This document shows, piece after piece, positions 1 through 12,600 of a stretch of 64,000 bases of DNA. Position 1 is the first letter of the stretch; each line of letters starts with the position of its first letter. The stretch covers positions 75,437,053 through 75,501,052 of the forward strand of contig CM060732.1 of the NCBI GenBank assembly GCA_030704615.1. Reading direction: 5' to 3'. The position numbers and the translations under genes are program-made. Source of the stretch: Takakia lepidozioides (taxonomy: Eukaryota > Streptophyta > Takakiopsida > Takakiales > Takakiaceae). Below the pieces are notes generated by a model that was not told the origin of the DNA, did not search any database, and saw only the letters and a list, made by a program, of their open reading frames with translations.

Positions 1-204
1 GGTGCCTGCAGAATCCATGGGAATGTGGAGGTGGCAGAACGCGCGGCAAAATCCATGCTCGAGTGGGATGGACAGGATGTTGCAACTTATGTGTTGCTAT
101 CTAATATTACAGCAGAATATGGCAGGTGGGATGATACTGGAAAGGTGAAAGAAATGATGAAAGACAGGTATGTCAGAAAGGATCCAGGGAATTTCGGGAA
201 TTAA
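1..204 (+). pseudogene. C-terminal fragment of a PPR protein (E/E+ region)
   Basis: Frame 1 reads from the window edge to a TAA at 202-204. The 67 residues begin GACRIHGNVEVAERAAK and continue through YVLLSN and GRWDD to VRKDPGN. This matches, almost residue for residue, the E/E+ segment of the PPR gene at 22.6-24.8 kb (GACRIHDNVELAERVAK...). The frame stops where the related gene continues into GRSCIEVD, so the E+ and DYW parts are lost. The upstream PPR repeats lie outside the window. I read it as a truncated duplicate of the same PPR subfamily; a splice donor near the end cannot be excluded. Confidence 0.75.
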
Positions 205-3200
205 CACAGAAAACTGCAATACATGGAACACACACGGCAACTTCTCTCATACATGCTGAAGACAACCTCTATCTTCAACTCTGCATGCTTGCCAGAGACA
301 ACATTGAGTCCACCACAGAGCAACAGGAAAAACCCTATATTTTTGCTGCACCCTATTCGCAGAGTTCTGGGACGATAGCGGTGAGGCTTCTTCACTCCTC
401 CAGTGGTAGGGGCAGACTTCCGAGCAGCCTGAGGACAGAATAAACTGGTAAGAAAACTCAGGATGAAGAACCCTAAATTTGCTTCTGGCTGTCTGTTTCT
501 AGGCTACTTGAGCCTACAACCATTCTTGGAGGCACAGAAGCTTCAATAAACCCCTATTCACAAAAATCTTCTGTTTCTTGAAGTCAGCATGCCATTCATA
601 GACACCTAATTTAGGCTGCATCAAACTGCCTCTACCCAGAGCTGCCTCCATACCTCCCTTTACCTATCTGTAGTGACCAGTTTTTAGGTGTTCTTAGTGG
701 CAATCAGCTGCACACTAGGTGGCCCTTCTCACAAACACATTTTCTCTGGCTTTTGGAGGGCCCTTGTTTCTTTCTTTTTGCTTGTCTCCTCTTATCCCAT
801 AAGCTCTTTGAGCTTTCCGAGGGTGTTATACATTACCATTTCATTTCCTATCCTAAGGAAGCAACAATGGAAGTAGGAAGTGCACTAGTGTCTCCTTAAG
901 GGCAACTCCTTACCATATAGGTACCAGCTCATAGATTCTTCAAACCCATTCAGAGCAAAACAGCAAGAGTATGTTTACAAAGCCAACACATACAAACAAA
1001 TTTGAGGTTTGAGAGAGCTCATAATCCTCATTCTCTGGCCCTTAGTAGCCTTCTCTGCAACAAAAGAAGGTGAGGCCACTTCTCCTGGCTCCATCAGAGC
1101 CAACTAATAAACCATAGTGACCCCTGTGGAACTTCAGCCTTAAACCACTTCACACTTGTTGTCAATGTCATCCCTGCCCAATGTACAATACATGTTGCAA
1201 CCTGACATCTCTGATCCTCGGAAGAAAACCTCTGATGGTAAATGTTTGCACCAAAGTAGTCACTTCGTAATAGAGAGGCAAATGAAAAAGAGTAGTCTCA
1301 ATCTCTTGGCCTGTCAACGATGTACAAAAGAAGCAAGACAAAGGCTTATCCCATCTAGACCAATCTTATGCTCAGGCTAGATGTGAGTCCTATCTTGACT
1401 CGTTCCACTGGCGGTAAAAGAGAGAGATGGTCCAATCTTGAATCATTCCAATGGTGGTAGAAGAGAGAGATGACAAACACTAGAAGAGAGATGAAACACC
1501 CGCACCAGCTGTAGATGCACAGTGGAGGGATCAATATTTGACAATCGTACCATGCAGAAACACTTGGAACTGGCTGGAATAAAATGCAATTTGGGGCTCT
1601 TCAACCCAAAAAAGAAAAAGCACCGGGTGATTGTTGATTCCACCCTGGCCTTGCTGAAGGGATGTTATTTCAACCGCACCAATAAAGAGACCAAAATTTC
1701 CTTCTCCCTTCATCCACAATGGCAAATGGGGAGTTGTTGTACACCTTCAAATATCGGAGGAAACCTTTTAAGAGAGGATTAAATTGTGAAAAAGCCTGAA
1801 CATGGATGTGTGCTCGTGCTGCGGCAAATCAGATCAAATAGTAAACTCAAGTAACTGAAGGCTGGACTGCGTGGGCCATAAGGTCTTAGCCTCTGCAGGA
1901 CATCCAAGATGTTTTGGTAGAAACCACAGATGGCAAATTTCAATGGTAACCCACTGGAAGATGAGGAGACAAATAGTGTCAGATAGAAATAACTAACACT
2001 ACAATCAACATGTATGAAGGGGAAGGGAAGTGAGTTTGAGGTCACAACCTTTGAAGAAAATCTTCTTAGACGTCCCTCAATTAGTGAAACATATAACACC
2101 TATGGCGACTTCTACGTGTGGATTGGCTTCACATTTGTACATTTGTATTGGAGTGGAAGGCATGACTGATTGGTGCCAGTTTGGTAGCGGTTGACATTTT
2201 GTGCCCTGTGTGCATTTTGCAGATACAAAGTCTGGGCATGTCCAACAACTAAGCTTTGAAGGAGCAGATAACATCATTTTTCATGATCCTAATTGAAGTG
2301 GCACAACACGAATATTGAAGTCCTCAAGCATCATCTGCAAAAGAACATCTTTGATGCAGAAGGAGGCCTGCTTTGCATCCATCCCTTCAAGTCCCATTCA
2401 AGTGCTGGAGACATGAATGTGGCCAACCCAAGGTTACTTTTAATGTCTGAAGGCATCTGTTCATAGAAACCATTTGAAACAACAGAAACATTGGATCTAC
2501 CATAGACCCTTCGTAGTAGTAATTGACATTGGGGAGTTATCACTATCTGAATTGTGCCTACTTGAATTCCGGAGAGAACACATACCTGCAAATCACAATG
2601 TTAACTCGCTTCCTCCTTCGCTTTTTGCATAAGGTTATTTGAGGCAAGCGCCCTTCCTGCAAGTTTATTTTCATTTCTATGATAAGCCTCGGGAACTATC
2701 TCCTGTCCTCTGCAACAGTCCTCCCTGCATTGTGGTTCACAGAGGCTTGAAGTTCTAAACTGAAAATTATTTCAATTGGAACCAGCGAAGGCATCCACCA
2801 AGTGTGCCAGACCTAAAAATTGAATGTGCCTTTACCGACTGCCCTGATGAAGCTGAGGGACAAACACATTCTCTGCTGTGAAGAACCCAGGCTCTGCTCC
2901 TTCGTGCACTGCGACCTCTATCGAAACCCAAAATTCATATTGGGTTCATGTAGCTGTGTTGGTCCATGGAGGCTTCTGCTACAGAGCTTAACAGCCCGGC
3001 ACGGATGGTTGGTCTCTCTCGCAGGGGTTCTTTATGGGATGCCAGCAACCTTAAGGATGATCTCATTCTCTTCCTTGCTCTCTTCCTGATCGCTGAACAT
3101 TGCTCAACCTACTCATGTTCCCTCAAACTGGGGTACAAGTTTTATGGTGAAATCTCTATGCGTCACATGATCTCATGAGGGCAAATGTGGTTGTTGTGAC

Positions 3201-3662
3201 AAGTGGCAACTGGTCTCATCTCTTGTACCAGGTCAAATCCTACTGTTGGTTTACACCCAAGGATCTCGCTTCTTTTGGCCTCCCAAGATCTGCACAAAAT
3301 GGGGTGGATCAGACAACAAATAGAGATTTATCTTGAGAAGCCATGGAGAATCATAACCACCATATCCCTCAAACAAAGAAAGCCTTAGGCTTAGAGAAGG
3401 CAGGAGAATTAAGGCACCTAAGAAAATTACACTGTGATGTATGGAAAACTAGCCATGACTTATAGATTCTTACTTTGGACAAATGAGTCAAATCAAAACA
3501 TGGGATGATGGACTCACCATGGTCCAGTTGCACAGATCCCACCTGCAAGAAATGCCCAACTCAAATGGAGAAAGAATAGAAGTAAAACACATCACATCAG
3601 CAATGGGCATGAACAAGAATATGAGAACACCCCTTTCAATCACAATCATCCCCAATTATGTC
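205..3662. other. Intergenic stretch, no gene recognised
   Basis: No convincing reading frame or family similarity was found. It holds one LINE 3'-end fragment near 770-850 (listed separately) and a short diverged direct repeat near 1,390-1,480, where two segments of about 43 bases both end in AGAGAGAGATG. The part next to 3,663 is probably the 3' flank or UTR of the galactosyltransferase gene on the minus strand. Confidence 0.5.
770..850 (+). mobile_element. LINE 3'-end fragment with stem-loop
   Basis: The perfect inverted repeat AAGCTCTTTGAGCTT lies at 801-815, followed by CCGAGGGTGTTATA and an ACCATTTCATTTCC tail. The same block ends the long LINE copies at 6.93-8.91 kb (minus) and 12.7-14.74 kb (plus), so this is a severely 5'-truncated copy or a related SINE tail. 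Confidence 0.6.
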
Positions 3663-6600
3663 TTACAAGCGAGAAAAGGGTCTGACATACTGCAAAAGAT
3701 ACCAAGTCGAACCATTAACCTTCTTTACCATCTGTAAAGCTGTTGAGCATGCAACATGGAGACTTGCAAGGAAGTGATTATGCACTTCTGGTGCAAACGA
3801 GGGATGAGTGAAAGACCAACCCGTGGAGGGAGTTGAGCAACAGAGATCAATCTCATCAATATGCTCCACATGAATGCCAAGCAGCCAAGCTCCAACTGAC
3901 ACATCCTCATTTTTGTACTCATGTAAAGAGGCACTGCATCATGAGAACAGGTACCCCAACAAGATCAACCAGCAACTCAGCAGAGTTCACAATGATCAAG
4001 TCTCCTTGGACGACCTCTCTAGATACCACAAACTATTTTGTGTGTCGAACAAGATTCTTTACCTGTTGATGGAGATGTATTGAGCCAACACCCTGGACAG
4101 TGCATAAATTTGACCAGACGCATGACGGAAGTATCTGCAGGCATGCACTTTACAATCAGCCAACTTTGTTTTTTGCATCATTCTGTGACTTTGGCTGGTT
4201 TTTTCATGTTGCTGTATTTGCACCAACTGTGCCATCTAAAGAACTCTGTTGCCTCGTTTCCCAATGCCTTCATGCCTGATTGACACCACCGCTCAGGCAG
4301 GTGTATTTCAACACCTGTAGCTTCCATGGTGGAGAGGTCTAGTTTGCCAATTTCTGTCTGTTATTTTTTTCTGTTCCCCCAAAAAAGCTCCAGGTTTTCA
4401 GATTATAGGAAGAAGTCAACTGTTTGGTACACAGTGCAATGCAGCAAGTGTTGGGGTTGAAAACAAATTACAACAGATAGAGAGCTTTTGGATGGATGGC
4501 TTACTGAGACTTCTCCTCCCCAAATTTCCACCATTCAGGCTCATACCATTGTGCAGTCCTGTGTAAACAATGTACCCATCATCAGATGCACTGAACACAC
4601 TCTTTCCCATAGCAAACACCCATAGACCACTTAGTTGAGTTTGATTAGCTCATTTGTGTTACCAGAAAGCTTAGCTGGCTAAACATTAAGCACTTTTAGC
4701 AAAACATGGAAAGAGAATAGTCTAGAACAACTAGGAGGATGGCACTTACGAATCACTGACAACCTCCCCAGACTTCATGCAGCCCACATAGGCCCGAGGG
4801 TTATCCCAATGGGTGGCCAGCATTGTTCCCAACTTATCTGCTCCATGCCCATTTGCATACACAACGTCTTCACATTAGTTCCCCTACTGCAAGAGCTGTC
4901 TCAATACTGCAGTGTCATCTCTGACTATGCTCAGAAAGACCTGATGATGGAAAGAATAATAATGAAATCCACTAAATTCCTCACAGAACTTGGAAAAATT
5001 ACCAAGAGAGAAAACATCAGTACTGAAAATAAGGCTATGATACTGGGTAAGGCAAACCACACAACAAGCTCACCTATATTGACAAACACATCGTCATCAA
5101 CCTTCAGATAGAAATCAGAATCCCATAAGTCTACAGCTACACTGAAGTAGAGCTTCGTCTTCTGCGCCAGAAGATCATCATCTTCCACATGGTTGTCCTA
5201 CACGTTCCATAGTTTTCAAAATCAGTTGAGTGACCATTCCTTCACACTTATAACAGTCCAAGCAATAGAACGTTGAGAGTTAGACACTTGAAACTTTTTG
5301 AGGGACTTGAAGGCTTCCAGCTAGAAAGAATACCCAACTAAGAGACTCCCAGGGCAAGTTTGCTTCAAGTACCTAGCAGATAATCCTGTAAGCTAAACAC
5401 ATCTGAATAACAACCCGCTGGTAATGTTCCTCACTGGCATCAGAGTCTGATCTGTTTTCTTTCAAGAAAGAAACCTAGCACTGAATCTGGGAGGGTTCGT
5501 ATCCCATGTGTACTATCCTCAGGTGCCATGTCAGCCAATGTTCACAAGGAACATCCAATGAGCATCTCTGTCTCCGATTGAGGCTGCTCATGTCAGGGTA
5601 ACACATCTTATATTGAGGACCAGAAATGCTTGGAAGCTTACCTTAACAAGGTGTTTGCTTCATTATCATTACCAGATTGAGGTCTGCTTCATGTCTTGAT
5701 TGTTATGTGTTCTTATCCAAAAAGGTCTGTGGGCCTCTACTGACATCATAAAGTACCTCTCATTCTTTCTTTCTTCTTTCTTTCCCATAAGCTCTTTGAG
5801 CTTTCCGTGGACGTTATGAAGTACCATTTCATTTCATTTCATTTCTTTCGTTCTTTATTTTCATTTTCTTGCTCCATTTAAATTGGGCATTATAAAAATA
5901 TGGCAAGCAAACATAATGGTTACTCTCTATCTCCTACTGTCCATTTAACAGTCAGGTTTTCTGGGGCAATAACTGTAGAGGGAGACTTTCCCACAGATTG
6001 GGTAGTGAGCCAAAGGTGATTCTCATGGCCAAGCAATACTTGCACTGTTAACTGTGTGACTGCAGAGTTTGACAACAAGCCCCAATTCCAAAGAAACACT
6101 TAGGTCTTCTCGAATCTATAAGTTTGTGCACATGGCAAATCCTGCTGAGAATCCCACCAAAAAGCAACGGAATTAGAGGTAGTTCAGCGGAGTGGATATA
6201 TAAAGCTCCAGTACCAAGATAAGGAAGCCATTTGTCTCCTTGCTTTCCTGATCAATTTGGCGATCCGACAAGTCCCCTCTATTAGCACTGCCGAGCATAG
6301 ACAAACAATATTTAATGTTTTAGAAAGGATTACACACATGGAAACATGTGCATGGACATTCGAATGGCCTGAGATATGAAAAAGATGAAATCTCATGTTT
6401 TAATCATCAGAACATGGGGCACTGTCGCAGGAGGGTAGTCTGCAACAGTAGTCGGACTTAGTAGAAACTACAACAGGAGATGGTGGAGTTAATGACAGAG
6501 AAAGAAAAGGAGTGTAGAAGAGAGGCACCTTCGTCCAATCACAAATCGAATGACAATACCCTTGTCTTCCTCAAGCTTCTTAAGTGCTGCACCTGCACAG

Positions 6601-9600
6601 GGTGACAGATCCAGTCACTACATCCTTCAATCACTCCTTTGGTATGGCGGGGAAAGCAGAAAGGAGAGAGAAAAAAAGAAATGAAAATAAATGGAACTCT
6701 ATAACGTCCGCAGAAAGCTCAAAGAGCTTATGGGACAAAAGGAAAGCAAGAAACAAGAAAGAAAGACGGAGCCAGAAGCAGCCCAAAGCAACTACTGCTC
6801 AAGGGATTGCCTAAGGGTCAAAGCTTAGTGCAGATAAGCTGCCAAGAGAGAAGAAGCTGATAACATATGTGGAAGACCCTAAGGGCCTCAGTATTTCAAT
6901 CAGGGACTTGCCCCTGTTGCCCTTAGAGAAAGAAATGAAATGAAATGAAATGGTGCTTTATAACGTCCGCGGAAAGCTCATAGAGCTTATGGGAGAAAAT
7001 GGAAGAAAACATGAGAGAGGAACAAATCTAGAAACCACAATTAATGTTCTAGCGATTGTCTAAGGGTGAAGGCCTCGTACAGGTAGGCTGCCAAGCATTT
7101 TTGATCCTCATAGTGGAAGACATCAGTGAGAGTTTGGGTTCCACTGAATAAACAGTGGAATCTCCCATGGATCTCGTAGTACAGAGGGCAGTAGAAGAAG
7201 AAGTGTTCTTCAGTTTCAATTTCCTTGCTGCGCCCTATGCAAGCTGGACATAGGCGGTCCTCCCGTTGCAGGTTTTCCCATCTGCCAGTCTCTATCCGTA
7301 GGTTGTGGGACCCCACCCTGAACCGCCCCAATGCCCTCAGGAGGGAAGGAGATAAGGATGCTGAAAGGTAATTTGGTCTCAAGATTCTATCATCGCGGAG
7401 CACCAAGAATGTCTCTCGATAGAAGTGGAGCTTTGTCGTGAGATTGGGTAGCTTCCAAGTTCTCTTGACATGTAATTCCATAAGCTCTCTCCTAATGAGT
7501 CTGTTGCGGTCATGTCTGGATGTGATGTCCACCTCATCTGGATTCATTGGTAAGAGGAAAGCAGTAGAAAGTCCGTTACGTTGAAATAAACTGTCCACTC
7601 AAGCATACCAGCAGTTCCTGAAACCTGCAGCTTTGAGCCTCATAGATGTTGTGAGGGCCCTTGCCACGAGCCCCTTGGGTGGAAGGGCCTGTAATCTATG
7701 GAGAAAGATTGTAAGCCGGAAGAGGGCCTTGGATTGCAATGGTACACATGCGAACTCTGCACCTAGGATCTGAGATGGAGTTGTGCTCCTGGCGCCAAGC
7801 ATTGCTTGGAGAAAAGATGACTGTAATGGTTCCAAATTCTTTTTCCACCAGGAGACAGGGGACACCAGATGCCCAGAAACTCACAACCATAGATGGTAGC
7901 AGGGGCTGACGACGTGTCAAACAGCCACTTTTTGGTTGGGGGATGACGCAGATGTATTTGCTTGCATTTGGCCTGAAGGCGGACGGAGGCTGCCTTACCT
8001 TTAGTCAATCTGTCCAAGGCAGTGGCTGCAAAGTGAAACTTGGGGGAGTGGATAACCAGACCCAGGTACCGGTATGATTTCACAATCTCAATTTCCTGCT
8101 GGTTGAAGATGAATCTACGATCAGCCTGGCCATTGAAGACCATGATCTTGGTCTTGCTAAGATTGACTTGCATCCCATAGTCTTTGCAGAACTGTTCCAA
8201 AATTTTGAGATGGCGTTGCAGGAAGACCGTGGATTGTGCCAAAAGGGCAACATCATCAGCGTAGAGGAGATCTGATTGTGTTGGTCCCCCATCCAATGGT
8301 ACCCCAACCCCATGGTTTTTGGATATGTAATTCTCCAAGGCGTCAATGTAGATCCCGAACAGGGTAGGTGAAAGGGGGCAGCCCTGTTTGACTCCAATGT
8401 TGCTGTGGACCTCAGCTGAGAATTCACCAGCGACGTTGACTATGCCAGTGACAATCTCATACATAGAAGAGATGGCACAAAGGATGTCTGGAGGGACTTC
8501 CACTCTATGGAGCCGTTGGAAGAGAAGGTCCCGAGGAACTGAATCAAAGGCTTTGTGAAAGTCCACGAAGCAAACATAGACCATTCTTTTGTCAGATCGT
8601 GCACTTTCCACCATAACCTGAAGAGTGAAGATGTGGTCAATAGTGGATCTGTTGCGACGGAAACCAGCCTGTCCCTCAGCACGAATGTGAGAGGACTCAG
8701 CCCAGTCATCCAGTTCCATGGCCACTACTGCCCCAAACAGTTTAGCAAGTAACGAGGACACCATGATAGTACGATAGTTGGTCGGTGCGAGCCTGTCACC
8801 GCTCTTGAAGAGTGGGTGGATGATGCTCTTTGTCCACTCTGTTGGAAAGCCCCGTTGCACTACCTCATTGAAGAGGTTAGCTACAAAAGGGGCTAAAGTA
8901 GGTGCAGCATGCTTGATGAAAGAAAGAAAGAAAGAAACCTTATGACATCCATAGAGGGGCATGATGGGCCATGGGACAAGGTAGAACGAACCAACAACCA
9001 CTTTAGCATAAATCGACTATTGCCTAAAAACAACGTGCCTCAAGTAGGGGGAAAGAGAGACAGAGATAGAGACATTACCAGTGGGCATCCAGCTTTTCCG
9101 TATGGCATCTCGCCGAGAGCGACTACCAAAGCTGGTGCTGATACCCACAACAGCATGGTAACGGATGTTGGTTTTGGTTATGTTGCCAGAAAGCTCATAC
9201 TTGGGCATGTAACCTTGACTTTTGGCAGCCGTCAACTCCATTTCCAAATCTGCCAGTCTTTTTTGTTGCTCCCTGTGACAAAATCCAATACCAGCTAAGG
9301 CCATCAGAGGCTTCCGGAGGAACCATTCTCCTGTCCTCCTTTTCTCTTCCTACAAGATCCGTTAATATTACGGCTACCTGAAAACTTAGATGTCGATTGT
9401 TGCAGTCAGGAATTCTGTACTCATCAGACAGATAAATGACACATGCGACATGAAGGATCACACTCACTTGCAGTCGAGCAGCTTCATTGTTTCATCAACT
9501 GATAGTGATCCACTCTCCTGAAATGACAGTGACAAACAAAAGGAATCCAAGACGATAATTCTCAAAACATGGCATGGGTATTTTATTTCTCGTTAGCATT

Positions 9601-12600
9601 ACTGCCACACAATCAGAGAATAACCTAGGCCATGCCGTAGAAAGAGCACAAGGTAATGCAGTTGTCAGGAAAATCCAGTAAATAAGGGAATGAGAGAGCA
9701 AGAGAGAGAGAGACGCACACACACACCTGCCCATCATGCTTCTTAGAAAGTCTAACAAGAAGTGATGTCATCTCTGCATCCTGCCATAACCTGCCACTCA
9801 CCACACACACATGACAGAGAGAGCAATTACTGCATCAAAACAGAAAAGAGAGCCCCAATGCACCACTTTAGACCAAGCCTTTCAACTCTTCTAAACAGGA
9901 AAATACTCTAATGAGGCACAAAAGCCAAAGTAAATGTCCTCACCACTGCTTTGGTGAGGAGATTGAGGCACTGTCGGTTTTTGAAACTTAAGGAACAAAC
10001 TTGAAGATTCACGCAGGTACGGGTTTGACAATCTCAACCTTGACCACAAATGCGAAGTCACCACTTTACTGCCACCAATAAAAATGAGCAGCTTACGTGC
10101 ATACAGAAGTGAGGGAACAGTAGCAACCCACAAACAGAGGAGACCAGCACCAGATCAACCACACCAATAGATGCAAAGACTGGGAGATGCCTCTATGATT
10201 GACTGACATACATTCAAGCTTGGCAGCCATTCCCTATCGCTGTGAGTAACTCCTGCTTGAATGCTACATTGTCTAGCAGGTGTCTAATCATAGCGACACA
10301 CACACACTCTAGCTCTCTCTCTAATCTGGTTTGGCCTTGTCCACTACTTTTGACTCTACTTCTTCCATTGATCAGATGTTCAGAGGGATAATACAGATCC
10401 TCTGAAATTAGGGTTCTGTATATGAAAAGTGAAGGAGACAGCTGTCATGGCCAGCTAGACACTACTTAAATTGTACTTCAAGAGTGCAAACAGGAATCCC
10501 TTACTATTTTCTTTGCAGTAATCTTGTTGGTGTAATACTGCAATGCTATGCTCATCATCTAGACACACTGGTCCAGTTTCCTTTGCCTCTCATGGTGGAC
10601 ATGGATAATAACTAGGTGAGGCTGTGTACCTGGGGTTCCACAGGGATAACTAACATGTTGGTTTGTTGCTTGGATGTGATGGACCAGGTGAGGCTTCACC
10701 TCTGCCTTGATAGCAAGGAGTGGCTGCTTTCTAGTGAATTTCTTTTCCAGCCTTGTAAATAGGTTTGATTGCTTAGCTTACGAGTTTAGGATCCACATGA
10801 AAGGTGTTTTCTCAATATGCTGGCTGATTCTTCTATGGTATGGTGTTAATATCTATCATAGCTCTGAAATACATGTGATCAGCAGCTATGGCTTTGGCTT
10901 CGGTAGTATCTGATATGGCAGTCCTGATTAATTAGTGCTGGACTATCAAGGTGGTGTAAACCTCTATGGTTGTGGGAACCAAAAGAGACTTGGTCTCTAC
11001 TTCCCCACCCACCACCCTGCGGACTAGAGGTAAGCTGAAATGAAAAAGAGCATGTAAAGTGTGATGGGACCTGTTTCAGGCAGATGATGTCATTGAAATT
11101 CTTGACTGATTTTGTATGAATCAGTCATCCTGTCTTGACATGACAACAGTAACCTCTCTCTCCCTGCTCGTATTGCACTACAGTGTGACTAGATGTGAGA
11201 CGACAGATATATTTGTTTTATCTGTGTAATGTAGAGGCTACACTGGCAGCATGATGCTAACATCATGCCTTTTAGTTAATGCCAAAGTGAGGCTTTATAA
11301 TGGAACACCCCATACGCTATCTCGTGTGGCAAATGATGGTTGGTTGTGCACAACTGGTATCGCAATTTTGGGTTCGATTCTCCTATCTCATGAATTTACA
11401 CCCTTCATGTTAGAAGGTACAAGCACTACAGCCCCAAGGGTCAGCCATAGCCAAGTTTTCCTTTCTTTCTCTTTCTTTTGCACTCTTTTGCACTCAATCT
11501 GGCAAATGCAAAGCATTGGCACTAAATATTTCCACTGCAGAGGGATCAACTCTGAGGTTAAAAAAAACCATACTTTGCCACGTTATTAGGCCTACCTTGG
11601 AGTACGCATCTGCAGTGTCGATTGATAACTCCAACCAGGCAATTCTCTAGAATCCATTCAAGTGGGGGTGCTCAAGGAGGGCGAGTCAGCATGCTCCACA
11701 TAGTTAAGTGGCTGATAGGGGTGAGTTCCTCCCTTAAGCTCCCGACAAGATGAATTCAAGTTCAGATGGTGGGGTCAGCTGCAACATATGACTAATACCA
11801 GATTTCCTAAGATAATTGACTCTACATCTTGGAAGCAGGATTGCCCTGTCAAACAGGCTAAGTCCTGGCAGAGGAAGGGTAGAAGAGATTTTCAAGGATC
11901 TGAATCTAAGTCCGCAAGTGTTGACCCTGCTGGATAAATCTGACTTAGAGGCTGTAGTGTCCAAATCCATGTGTGTTGCCAGGAAATTGTCTGATGAAAA
12001 TGAAGTTAGGCAGTAGACTTCCCTGAACTTGTTTCCAGTCTGTGACATGGGTGAGGCCATCATGGATGACCTCAAGGGTTTACCCACTCTCGGTACTAAC
12101 TGAAATACTCGGGGTGGGAAGCCTACCTTTGAACAGCAAACAGATGAAGAGAGGAAAGGGGGATTGCAAATGCCCGTTGTGTGGGCAACCTGAAGACAAT
12201 ATCCACTTTCTGATTCATTGTCCTGAGTACTCTCACTAGAGAGACAACCTCTTCAAATCCATCAAGGGAATTATTCCTGTACCTCTGTTTACCGACTTTG
12301 AAAATCTCGATGCTGAGCCAAAAGCCCAGGCCGTTTTGGGGTCTAATTATTGGGCAAATCACACACAGCAGATTGATGTTTTTGTGAAGGAATTTCTCAA
12401 GGATATCTGGAAAACTCGGATCAACGGTCTGTTTCAAGGTAAGTCATACTATCAGTGTCAGCCCCTGACAAAGGTAGTTTCTGTCCCTCGGTGTTCCGCT
12501 CAAACTGGGTGTGGGGTCAAGGCCACAAGGCTACGGCAAACAATGTAAATTCGTTTGCACTCTTTTCGTCATGGACAGGACATACGGGAGAGACACTGAC

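Noticed and set aside
9791-9829. Alternative acceptor for galactosyltransferase exon 2 at 9829
   Set aside because: Open in frame, but only the acceptor at 9790 joins exon 1 in phase and creates the conserved GRLWQDAE.
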